A DNA stretch of 10,488 bases from CAZAMP01 sp964486455 (lineage in GTDB: Bacteria > Eisenbacteria > RBG-16-71-46 > CAZAMP01), in NCBI GenBank assembly GCA_964486455.1, contig CAZAMP010000077.1, positions 1 to 10,488 of the forward strand, in the 5' to 3' direction. Of this stretch, positions 1 through 6,952 are shown piece by piece. How positions within the stretch are numbered: the stretch's first letter is position 1; each line of letters opens with the position of its first letter. The position numbers and the translations under genes are program-made. The notes under the pieces are model-generated. The model saw nothing but the letters and a program-made list of their open reading frames with translations, did no database searches and was not told where the DNA came from.

Positions 1-315
1 TTGTTCGACACCGGTGAAGAGGTCATCGACATCGATGACACATGGTACGAGCTCGGTGTCGATACCCACGTGTTCGACATCGCTGTGCCCGGTACGTTCA
101 CCGGCGCGACCTGGATGCGCAGCCGCATCGCGTTCGGCCAGAATCTCATGGCGAATGACAATCTCATGGGCGGTATGGCGTACTTCGGTGAGGTCGAAGA
201 CTACCTGATCGAGGCTGAAGGCGGACAGGTTATCCCTGAACCGGCGACGGTTTTGCTCCTTGGTGTCGGATTGCTTGGGCTGGCCGGGCTTCGTCGACGG
301 ACGCGGGCCGGTTGA
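1..315 (+). CDS. GEVED-domain protein with PEP-CTERM anchor, 3' part only
   Basis: This is the C-terminal 104 codons of an exported protein; the 5' end lies outside the window, so the TTG at base 1 is not a true start. Residues about 38-72 hold the signature of the GEVED domain (ATWMRSR, then FGEVEDYLIE), a beta-sandwich module common in secreted proteins of environmental bacteria. The tail is a textbook PEP-CTERM signal: VIPEPAT at about 77-83, a hydrophobic segment rich in Leu and Gly, then RRRTR. In known systems this tail is recognised and cut by an exosortase, and the protein goes to the outer surface or the exopolysaccharide matrix. It ends in TGA. No exosortase gene is visible here. 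The identity of the tail is secure; the upstream architecture and function are unknown. Confidence 0.85.
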   Translation: MFDTGEEVIDIDDTWYELGVDTHVFDIAVPGTFTGATWMRSRIAFGQNLMANDNLMGGMAYFGEVEDYLIEAEGGQVIPEPATVLLLGVGLLGLAGLRRRTRAG

Positions 316-381
316 TCATGCGCGATCCGATCACCCCGACCAGTGCACGTCTGCAGCGGACCGACACGGTTTGCGCCCCAC

Positions 382-426
382 GGCCGAAGCGAAACCACAG
401 CACCCTCTGTGAGGGCATCTTCGGTC
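382..426 (+). other. Two-tier hairpin upstream of the 931-residue protein gene
   Basis: Bases 382-389 (GGCCGAAG) pair with 419-426 (CTTCGGTC) over eight positions with one G-U pair. Inside, CCCTC at 403-407 pairs with GAGGG at 411-415 around a TGT loop. No T-tract follows, so it is a poor intrinsic terminator for the preceding gene. It lies 16 bases ahead of the AAAGGAG ribosome site of the next gene, so it could be a leader structure. Chance is possible in GC-rich DNA. Confidence 0.3.
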
Positions 427-454
427 ACCTGGCGCAGCGGCAAAGGAGCTGAAA

Positions 455-3250
455 GTGAAACGTGGATATGATTGGTTCAGGACGTTCATCCCGGCTCTTG
501 TTCTCGTGGGGGTGATGACCGCCGTCCTGCCCGTCACAGTGAGCGCGGTCGTCACGGATGTCATCTGCATTCCCGGGACGGCAAGAGAGGATCTGGGCCA
601 GTGGTTCTACGAGCCACACGCGGCCTGGGACGGGAAAGACATTCTTCTCAAGGCGGTCATCTACACCGATGACACAAGCGAGATCGAATACACGTGGAAT
701 CTCGGGGACGGCTCGCCGACGGAGCATGGTTTTCTGAGCGGCGCGACCCGGTATTTCATGGAGACCACGCATACCTACTCGGGCCCCGTGGGAACCCCGT
801 TCACGGCGAACCTCTCGACGTGGGACGGCGTGGACTCGATGAATGACGTTTACAAGGTGCGGATGTGGGACGTCAGCGATCGGGTCAGTCTCATCAACGC
901 CCAGGCCAACAACGCCATCGACGATGGCCTTTGGTACATCTACAAGACGCAGCAGCCCAGCGGAGCTTGGGTCGACGGCTACAGCAGCTACTACGCCTCC
1001 GTCACGTCGTCATGCGTTCTGGCATTCGCGCTGAACGGCCACACGGCCGAAGGTGACCCGACGGAGGATCCGTACGTCCCGGCCGTGATCGCGGGTCTCG
1101 ACTACGTCGTCAACTCGCGTCTTCAGGCGTACGGGATCGGTGAGGAGCCGTGCAGCGAGGGCGGCAATTTCAATCCCGATCAGAACGGCAACGGCATCGG
1201 GGTCGACCTCGTGGAGGGCACCGATCCGTACACGCTGGGTATGGTCATGGACGCGATCGTGGCCGCAACCATGCCGGCTGACGACTGCGGTCGTGACTTC
1301 GACGGGGCCGGAGGAAACGACACGTACTTCGACGTCGTTCAGGACATGTGCGATATGTACTCGTACGGTCAGCGCGACTATCCGTACCCGGGCTACGGCG
1401 GTTGGCGCTACGAATGGGAGTATGGCGACTCGGACAACTCCGCGTGTCAGTGGGCCGCGATCGGCATGATCTCGGCGGAGCGCAACTGGGGTTGCGCGAT
1501 CGATCCGTGCGTGAAAGCCATGATCGATGATTGGCTCGCTTACAGCTACAACGCCACCTACCAGATGTTCGGCTACTCATACTCCGGCAACTGGGGAAAC
1601 TATTCGAGTATCGCCACCCGTCCGTCGGGGATGGTGCAGCTTGCGTTCATCGGTCTGGATGTGGGTGACTACCGGTGGGACGGCTGCATGAGCTGGTATG
1701 ACGTGGCGTCCAACTGGGCCTGGTTCATCAACCACCGCGCGTACTACGGATGGTATTCGTTCGTGAAGGCGATGCGGCTCACGGGCACGGAGTTGTTCCC
1801 TGGCGGCTACAATTGGTACTACAGCGACGGGGGAGGCACGTACGGTATCGCCGAGCGACTCATCAACGATCAATCTCAGAGTGGCGGCGCGCGCGGCCAG
1901 TGGCCCTCCGGTAGTCAGGTTACGCATCCTGGCTACTACGGCTACGACATGGTCACCGCCTGGTCGATCGTCATGCTCCGGCCGTCTCCTACGGAGCTCG
2001 GACCGGTGGCGATCGCGGACGCGGCGCCGAACCCGACCGATCAAGATGTTCCGGTCACGTTTGACGCGTCGGGCTCCTATCACCTCGACTCTCCCGACCA
2101 CAACATCGTCCTGATCGAGTGGGACTTCGACGACGATGGAACGTACGATTGGTCGAGCGGGGACGTGAACGAGACGGTCGAGCACGCGTTTCATTGCGAT
2201 CAGTATCCGGACCCGTGCGAGTTCCCCGTCACGCTCAAGGTGACGGATGATCAAGACCTCTTCAGCATCGACGTCGTCGTCGTGCAGGTGACGGTGCCGC
2301 CGCATCCGCCGAACGCGGTGCCCGGCGGTCCGTACTGCGGTTGTCCGGACGAGCCCGTTCTTCTCGATGCTTCCGGGTCGTTCGACATCAACGTCGGCGA
2401 TCATATCGTCAGTTGGGGCTGGGAGCTGGATCTCGAGTTCCCGTATGACTTCGACGACGCGATGGGCGAGCAGGTTGAGCGGAGCTGGGCCGCGCCGGGT
2501 GTCTACGACATCGGCCTCGTCGTCGAGGATTTCCTCGGCGGCCTCCGCGACACGGCGTGGACCACGGTTACGATCATTCCAAGCTGTCTCGCGACCGGCG
2601 AAGCGATGTTCATCCCCGACGAGTGGAACGAGGGATGGACGGAGAACCCCGAGCGCGGTTGGGTGCGTTGCTTCATCGGCAATATGGAAGCCGGCTTCAG
2701 CGTCGAGGACATCGACTGGGAGACGATCCTGCTGAATGATACGGTGGGACCGTTCCCGATGCACCGGATCATCGATACGTGGCCGGGCTTCGAGGGCAAG
2801 GTGCTCGAGGTTCGCTTCGACCGGGCGGCCTCGGTGGAAGCGCTCGGCGAGATGAACGGCAACAGCATGTACGACGTGCTGCTGACGGGGAGCGTCCGGG
2901 CGAGCTGCGGCGGGATATTCCTGTTCGAAGCTCTGACGGAGGTCTCGCTGCCGGAAGGTCGGGACGCTCCAAGCGAGTTCGAGCTGGGCGCGGGCGTGCC
3001 CAACCCGTTCAACCCGGCCACCCGGATCGCGTACGGCCTGCCACATTCGGCGGTCGTGGAGCTCGCGATCTACAATACGCTGGGTCAGCGGGTGCGCCTG
3101 CTGGTGAGCGGACAGGAATCGGCCGGCTACAAGACGGTCGTGTGGGACGGACGGGGTGACGACGGTCGCCCGCTTCCTAGCGGTACGTACTACTATATGC
3201 TGAAGGCTGGGGAGTTCACGGAGTCGAAGAAGCTGCTTCTCCTGAAGTAG
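455..3250 (+). CDS. Large secreted toroid/PKD protein with C-terminal T9SS-type sorting domain
   Basis: A 931-residue exported protein. The GTG start is chosen because AAAGGAG (442-448) sits six bases upstream and a clean signal peptide follows (basic start, hydrophobic core 11-29, cut near VSA at 29-31). Domains in order: a PKD-like fold at about 66-125 (YTWNLGDGSP); an alpha/alpha toroid of the prenyltransferase/squalene-cyclase-repeat type at about 149-510 (QQPSGAW, GYGGWRYEW, FPGGYNW motifs); two PKD domains at about 520-700 (WDFDDDGTYDW at 556); an Ig-like module at about 716-836 with the SVEDIDWETILLN pattern; and a sorting tail with PNPFNP at 849-854 and SGTYYYML near the end. I see no DxDD or DDxxD terpene-cyclase signature, so the toroid is more likely a binding or glycan-active scaffold; this is inference. 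The gene ends in TAG and converges on another toroid gene. The substrate is unknown. Confidence 0.9.
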   Translation: MKRGYDWFRTFIPALVLVGVMTAVLPVTVSAVVTDVICIPGTAREDLGQWFYEPHAAWDGKDILLKAVIYTDDTSEIEYTWNLGDGSPTEHGFLSGATRYFMETTHTYSGPVGTPFTANLSTWDGVDSMNDVYKVRMWDVSDRVSLINAQANNAIDDGLWYIYKTQQPSGAWVDGYSSYYASVTSSCVLAFALNGHTAEGDPTEDPYVPAVIAGLDYVVNSRLQAYGIGEEPCSEGGNFNPDQNGNGIGVDLVEGTDPYTLGMVMDAIVAATMPADDCGRDFDGAGGNDTYFDVVQDMCDMYSYGQRDYPYPGYGGWRYEWEYGDSDNSACQWAAIGMISAERNWGCAIDPCVKAMIDDWLAYSYNATYQMFGYSYSGNWGNYSSIATRPSGMVQLAFIGLDVGDYRWDGCMSWYDVASNWAWFINHRAYYGWYSFVKAMRLTGTELFPGGYNWYYSDGGGTYGIAERLINDQSQSGGARGQWPSGSQVTHPGYYGYDMVTAWSIVMLRPSPTELGPVAIADAAPNPTDQDVPVTFDASGSYHLDSPDHNIVLIEWDFDDDGTYDWSSGDVNETVEHAFHCDQYPDPCEFPVTLKVTDDQDLFSIDVVVVQVTVPPHPPNAVPGGPYCGCPDEPVLLDASGSFDINVGDHIVSWGWELDLEFPYDFDDAMGEQVERSWAAPGVYDIGLVVEDFLGGLRDTAWTTVTIIPSCLATGEAMFIPDEWNEGWTENPERGWVRCFIGNMEAGFSVEDIDWETILLNDTVGPFPMHRIIDTWPGFEGKVLEVRFDRAASVEALGEMNGNSMYDVLLTGSVRASCGGIFLFEALTEVSLPEGRDAPSEFELGAGVPNPFNPATRIAYGLPHSAVVELAIYNTLGQRVRLLVSGQESAGYKTVVWDGRGDDGRPLPSGTYYYMLKAGEFTESKKLLLLK

Positions 3251-3276
3251 AAGACCTCCGAGAGCTTTCGGTATGT

Positions 3277-3325
3277 GAAGATGCCCGGCGGGTCGCTCCT
3301 AACGGGGCGGCCGGCCGGGCACTTC
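3277..3325 (+). terminator. Long hairpin between two convergent genes
   Basis: GAAG-A-TGCCCGGC (3277-3289) pairs with GCCGGGCACTTC (3314-3325), with one bulged A. After a single G-G mismatch, 3291-3299 pairs with 3304-3312 around a TAAC loop, giving about 21 base pairs in all. It lies 26 bases after the stop of the plus gene and 19 bases beyond the stop of the minus gene. A modest T-rich run (GTTGTCTTGT) follows on the plus strand; the minus side lacks one. It is probably a terminator for the plus gene and perhaps for both. Confidence 0.65.
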
Positions 3326-3344
3326 GTTGTCTTGTGCGGTTCTT

Positions 3345-4640
3345 CTACATTTCCGCCGTGGAAACGTGTCCGGTCATCGCGATCTCCAGCGCGAAGAGCG
3401 CGTAGGCGGTGGCCAGCACGGGGTCGGCCTCCCACCATCGACCTTCGTCGTTGATCCAGTAGCCGAGGCCGGTTTCGGGTTCGATGCGCTGAAGAGAGAT
3501 CAGCTTTTCGATCAGCTCCTGTCGCCAGTTGACCGTCCGACCGTCGGCGAGTCTAAATGGGTTCTCGTCGATCGCGTTCAGGGCCTTGGCCATCGTGCAG
3601 TAGTTGTAGTAGAGGCCCTGCTTTCCCATTCCGGGGTTTTCCTCGACCGTGTAGTGGCTGCGGATCCAATCCACCGCCGCCACCAGACGCGGGTCGTCGA
3701 GATCGACCTCGGCGTAGATGAAGCTCAGAAGCCCCGCGTAGGTCATCGATCCGTAGGAGCGCAGCTGACGCCCGCCATCCGGGAGGGACGTCTCACCGGC
3801 TTTGCTCGCTTCCGGGTGATAGACGAAGCCGCCCTCGTCGTCGGCGTCGGCGTTCTGTGCCCAGGTCTGGTCGTTCGACTCGGGGCGGTTCTGCACCCGC
3901 TCCAGAAAACGAATCGCGGCATCCCAGTCGAGCGTCGCCGCGGGCGTTGCCGGCGTGACATCGGGCATCGAGAGATAGCTTTCGGCCATGTGAATCGCTT
4001 CGAGCGCGATGACCGTGTTCGAAAGATCGGCGTATTCGCGACCCGAACCGGCGTCGTAGCCATACCCGCCGGAGTAGACGTCCGAGCCGATGTGCTGATC
4101 GGAGACGAGCGCGCTTCGTGCGCGTTCGACGGCGGTCGTGTAGGCGGGGTCCATCGTTGCGCACAGGGCGGTGAGACAGAGCGACGTGTTGTAGTGGCGG
4201 AGCCCGCCCCCATGTTCGGAGTTCACCCAGATCGATCCGTCCGGCTGCGCACATCTCTGAATGAATGCCAGACCGGTTAGCGCCGCCTCCGGGAGCTTGG
4301 TCTCCGCCGCCCGGTTCGGATCCCCGCAGTAGCCGCACACCACCAGCGCGGTGATCGCCGGGTGCTCGGCGACCGACCAGTGGCCCTCTTCGCTCTGTTT
4401 CGTGTCGAGCCAGCCGAGCGCGATGCGGATGCTGCGACGCGCGTCCTTCGCGAGGGATGGATCAATGCCGTCAACGTTGCTCCACGCGAGCGTTTCGCTT
4501 TGCGGCTCGGCCGTCGCATCGGCTTCCGACGCGCGAAGCGAGTCGGGCCGCGACACGATCGCGATGAGCGCGATGAGCGCGCATATCGCGACGGGGTGAC
4601 GCGGTCGCATGGAGTTGTGTCGCATCCGGAGCTTGAGCAT
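3345..4640 (-). CDS. Secreted prenyltransferase/squalene-cyclase-repeat (toroid) protein
   Basis: A 431-residue protein. The frame is open 16 codons further up, but the ATG at 4640 is preferred because GAGGAGG lies eight bases before it and the signal peptide starts there (basic N-region, hydrophobic core about 17-29, cut near residue 37-40). Residues about 70-425 form repeated helical pairs with toroid motifs: QSEEGHW at 82-88, QPDGSIW at 132-138, YSGGYGYD, YGSMTYAG at 296-303 and NPGMGKQGLYY at 335-345. The last two are hallmarks of a secreted family widespread in Planctomycetes and related environmental bacteria, often labelled prenyltransferase or squalene-hopene cyclase. The typical acidic catalytic motif of true cyclases is not apparent, so an enzymatic role is doubtful. 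There is no sorting tail, unlike its neighbours. It lies 88 bases after the interrupted secreted-protein gene on the same strand and may share its transcript. It ends in TAG. Confidence 0.85.
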   Translation of the reverse strand: MLKLRMRHNSMRPRHPVAICALIALIAIVSRPDSLRASEADATAEPQSETLAWSNVDGIDPSLAKDARRSIRIALGWLDTKQSEEGHWSVAEHPAITALVVCGYCGDPNRAAETKLPEAALTGLAFIQRCAQPDGSIWVNSEHGGGLRHYNTSLCLTALCATMDPAYTTAVERARSALVSDQHIGSDVYSGGYGYDAGSGREYADLSNTVIALEAIHMAESYLSMPDVTPATPAATLDWDAAIRFLERVQNRPESNDQTWAQNADADDEGGFVYHPEASKAGETSLPDGGRQLRSYGSMTYAGLLSFIYAEVDLDDPRLVAAVDWIRSHYTVEENPGMGKQGLYYNYCTMAKALNAIDENPFRLADGRTVNWRQELIEKLISLQRIEPETGLGYWINDEGRWWEADPVLATAYALFALEIAMTGHVSTAEM

Positions 4641-4728
4641 TTGCGTTTCCTCCTCACATCCTCCCAACCGCCCGGCAGAGGCTCCCATCGCGTAAGCTCG
4701 TCTTGCGAGCGGCCAAGGACATATGCCC

Positions 4729-5064
4729 TTATCGGATGATGATGATCTTTCGGGTTTGCGTCAACCCACCGGCGTTCGCGCGTAGATAGTACACACCGCT
4801 AATCCGCTCGCCATTCGCCGCGGCGTCCCATGAAAGCGGGTGAGAGCCGGCGGGGAGCTCATCGTCGACGAGTGTCTCGACGAGCCGTCCCGCGATATCG
4901 TAGACGTGGACCCGGACCCGGGTCGGACCCGGGACTCGCACCGAATAGGCGATCCGGTCCGTGGTCGGATTGGGCGAGACGGCGCTCATGAGCGTCACGT
5001 TCCGGTCGTGTAGCCCGGGGACATCGATCGGTTCCACGTAGATATGATCCAGCAGCGCCGAGAC
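4729..5064 (-). pseudogene. Detached C-terminal sorting domain, in frame with the upstream gene
   Basis: These 111 codons follow the in-frame TGA at 5065-5067 without any frame shift and end in TAA. They start VSALLDHIYVEP, which looks like the last helix of the upstream domain. They then hold a FlgD-Ig/T9SS-type sorting tail: SPNPTTDRI, a VYDIAGRLVETLV strand pair, SGVYYLRA and a basic-hydrophobic end (TRKIIIIR). In the FCB group such tails direct export across the outer membrane and attachment to the surface. The only initiation options inside are GTG at 5037 or later codons, with no good ribosome site seen, so it probably is not made alone. Together with 5065-5844 it would encode a 371-residue protein if the TGA were read through. 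Confidence 0.75.
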
Positions 5065-5067
5065 TCA
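5065..5067 (-). other. In-frame TGA splitting a secreted-protein gene
   Basis: The codon order is GAG AAC TGA GTC TCG. The frame is open for 259 codons before and 111 codons after. Protein homology style is continuous on both sides: the last helix of the enzyme-like domain runs on and then the sorting tail follows. TGG (Trp) to TGA is the simplest single change and would fit the helix. I looked for a SECIS hairpin: only a 5-bp stem with a CAU loop forms about 14-26 bases downstream, lacking the required G near the loop start, so selenocysteine is not supported. Confidence 0.8.
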
Positions 5068-5844
5068 GTTCTCGAAGCCGGAGAAGCACTCGTACGCGTT
5101 GGCGGAAAACAGACCGTCGTGGACCGCTGCTCCGCCGTGACCACTGTAGCCGCCGACGGTCGTCCAATCCTGCGTCGGTAGGCTGTCGGCCGTCACGTCA
5201 TCCGTGAACCACTGGTTCGATTCAAAGCAGGGGAGTCCGCTTCCGGAAAGGCCGACGAAGGGTCCGCCGGACGAGCCGATGAGAGTCATTTCGGTTCCGT
5301 CGCCGAAGTTGACGTCCTCGGTGACGTCGCTGATGGCGAAGCGTTCCATGAGCCACGGCGTCGGTCCGTCCCCGTGTCCCGTGGAGTTGATGTAGTCTTG
5401 GCCGATGATGGCCAGCCCGCCGTCGTAGCCGGATAGGACCGTCTCGTCATCATCGCCGAACCCGCCACTCCCCTCGTGCCACCAAACGTCGTTGTAGGCG
5501 ACGATCACGGCACCGTATCCGGAAAGCTCCGGCCACCCATAGAGCTGGGGGTCATAGTAGAGGTCGGCGGTGTATCCCGCACCTTCCACCGACGTCACCC
5601 AATCCGGTCCCGCGTCGGAGAAGTTACCGTCTATCGTGACCGAGATCACGAGGACCGAACCGTCGCGGACGTCGTTGCGAAGGATGCGTGTTTGCCCCTC
5701 GATCTCGACGTTGGGCAAGCGGGCGACATCGCCGGCGATCGCGGCGGAGGCGGTGACGCCGAGGATCAGGCCGAGGTGGCAGAGAAAGGCCGCCGTCGGG
5801 CGGCACCTCCGATCGAGCCTGTCAGTCCAGACTACATTCCACAT
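5065..5844 (-). CDS. Secreted Rossmann/GATase-like domain protein, truncated by in-frame TGA
   Basis: A 259-residue exported protein. The frame is open to 5925, but the ATG at 5844 has GGAG six bases upstream and gives a normal signal peptide (RLDRRCR, hydrophobic core, cut after AIA at about residue 37). The mature part starts with a strand VLVISVTIDG (64-73), then a helix, then the GYGAVIVAYNDVW strand (about 109-122) and LAIIGQDY (144-151). This order resembles the glutamine-amidotransferase-like/flavodoxin-like modules often found in sorted proteins of FCB-related phyla. No catalytic Cys-His pair is evident. The frame stops at TGA directly before a continuing helix and sorting domain. Without the tail, the product would be exported to the periplasm but not surface-sorted. 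Function is unknown. It is divergent from the phoU relic and arsM. Confidence 0.7.
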   Translation of the reverse strand: MWNVVWTDRLDRRCRPTAAFLCHLGLILGVTASAAIAGDVARLPNVEIEGQTRILRNDVRDGSVLVISVTIDGNFSDAGPDWVTSVEGAGYTADLYYDPQLYGWPELSGYGAVIVAYNDVWWHEGSGGFGDDDETVLSGYDGGLAIIGQDYINSTGHGDGPTPWLMERFAISDVTEDVNFGDGTEMTLIGSSGGPFVGLSGSGLPCFESNQWFTDDVTADSLPTQDWTTVGGYSGHGGAAVHDGLFSANAYECFSGFEN

Positions 5845-5885
5845 GCTGCTCTCCATCGGTTGCATAGGGATCATCTCTGATTCTA

Positions 5886-6092
5886 GCAGGAATCCGGTCG
5901 GATCGGGGCACCAAGGTGAGGGCAATGCTCCACCGCACGCTCGATGTTCTGGTCAACATGGATGCCGACTTGGCGCGATAGGTGTGCGATGACGACGATG
6001 AGGTGGACGACCTCCATAGCGGCATGTACGATTCCCTGCAGGTGGAGAACGAGACGAACCCGGCATCGAATGGGGGAGGATACCGACGATGA
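5886..6092 (+). pseudogene. phoU: phoU relic upstream of arsM
   Basis: This frame is open from 5886, apart from one in-frame TAG at 5979-5981. Around it the translation reads LDVLVNMDADLAR, stop, VCDDDDEVDDLHSGMYDSL. This matches the repeat core of PhoU-family phosphate regulators: a D-x-x-LA helix followed by the DDEVD-x-L helix. It covers only one part of a PhoU domain. The N-terminal half is missing, and the frame ends after the match with a short GGGYRR tail. The 3' end forms ATGA with the arsM start at 6089, so arsM could once have been translationally coupled to it. Phosphate-system genes such as phoU and pst are frequent neighbours of arsenic genes, which supports the reading. It is too short and interrupted to be functional. 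Confidence 0.65.
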
Positions 6093-6946
6093 GTAAGACG
6101 GACGACGTCCGCGGCAGCGTTCGCGACGCATACAAGAAGGCCGTTCAGAGCGAATCCCCGTCCGGTTGCTGCGGGGGATCACCCGCTCAGAAGGGCGTCG
6201 TGGTGAAGCTCGCCGGATACGGACGCGATGAGCTTTCCGCGCTGCCCGATGAGGCGGTCGTGAATTCCTTCGGCTGCGGCAATCCACTCGCATACAGTGG
6301 CGTCGAGAAAGGAGATGTGGTCCTCGACCTGGGTTCGGGGGCGGGCATCGATATCCTGATCGCCGGCAAGATGGTCGGCCCGGAGGGGGGGGCCATCGGT
6401 ATCGACATGACCGACGAGATGATCGAGAAGGCGTGCAAGAACATCGCGGCGTCCGGGCTCACTAACGTTGATGTCCGCAAGGGCATCATCGAAGAGATGC
6501 CCGTCGATTCGTCCACCGTCGATTGGGTGATTTCAAACTGCGTCATCAACCTCTCGCCCGAGAAGCCCCGCGTCTTCTCGGAGATCGCGCGTGTGCTCAA
6601 GCCCGGCGGTCGGATGCTCGTCTCCGACATCGTCGTGAAAGAGTTGCCGGATTGGGTGCGCGGTCATGAAGCACTCTACTGCTCGTGCATCGCCGGGGCG
6701 ATCAGCGAAGAGGAGTACATCGCCGGCCTCGAGGCCGCCGGTCTCGTGAACATCGAGGTCCGGGAGCGATTGGTCTACGATGCGACGCAGCTCAAGGCGT
6801 TCGTTGAGTCGGAGCTTCCGGACAATCAGGAAGCGGTGGCGTGCTGTGGCGGAGGCATCAGCCCTGAGATGCTCGAGCGGGCCGTGGAGACGCTGCAGGG
6901 ACAGATCTGGAGCGCGAAGATCTACGCGGAGAAGCCGACCGATTAG
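6089..6946 (+). CDS. arsM: Arsenite S-adenosylmethyltransferase
   Basis: A 285-residue cytoplasmic enzyme that methylates As(III) using S-adenosylmethionine and thiols, a detoxification step giving volatile or exported methylarsenicals. The start is set by GGGGGAGGA (6072-6080), eight bases before the ATG. The SAM-binding motif I is DLGSGAGID at 80-88, with the acidic end of strand 2 at IDM (105-107). The three family cysteines are present: C63 in NSFGCGNP, C151 in SNCVINLS and C200 in ALYCSCIAGA, corresponding to the As(III)-binding set of known ArsM proteins. Extra CCGG motifs lie at 27-30 and 252-255 and are common in bacterial homologues. Length is normal. No arsR operator or other ars genes are visible. 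A phoU relic precedes it and its stop (TAG) is six bases from that of selD. The identity is secure. Confidence 0.95.
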   Translation: MSKTDDVRGSVRDAYKKAVQSESPSGCCGGSPAQKGVVVKLAGYGRDELSALPDEAVVNSFGCGNPLAYSGVEKGDVVLDLGSGAGIDILIAGKMVGPEGGAIGIDMTDEMIEKACKNIAASGLTNVDVRKGIIEEMPVDSSTVDWVISNCVINLSPEKPRVFSEIARVLKPGGRMLVSDIVVKELPDWVRGHEALYCSCIAGAISEEEYIAGLEAAGLVNIEVRERLVYDATQLKAFVESELPDNQEAVACCGGGISPEMLERAVETLQGQIWSAKIYAEKPTD

Positions 6947-6952
6947 CGCGAT

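Noticed and set aside
1577..3046. Long minus-strand open frame (489 codons) opposite the 931-residue protein
   Set aside because: It is an Arg/Val/Asp-rich shadow of a GC-rich coding strand with no domain, ribosome site or signal peptide; the plus strand has clear domains.
3327..4280. Plus-strand open frame (317 codons) opposite the bare toroid gene
   Set aside because: Its composition is that of an antisense shadow; the minus strand has toroid motifs, a signal peptide and a strong ribosome site.
5041..5067. Selenocysteine at the TGA of the GATase-like gene
   Set aside because: The bases after the TGA fold only into a 5-bp stem with a CAU loop (no G at the loop start), unlike the strong hairpin in selD, and the site suits Trp in a terminal helix.
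5883..6293. Minus-strand open frame (136 codons) over the phoU relic and the arsM start
   Set aside because: The PhoU and ArsM signatures are on the plus strand, and the minus translation has no recognisable features.
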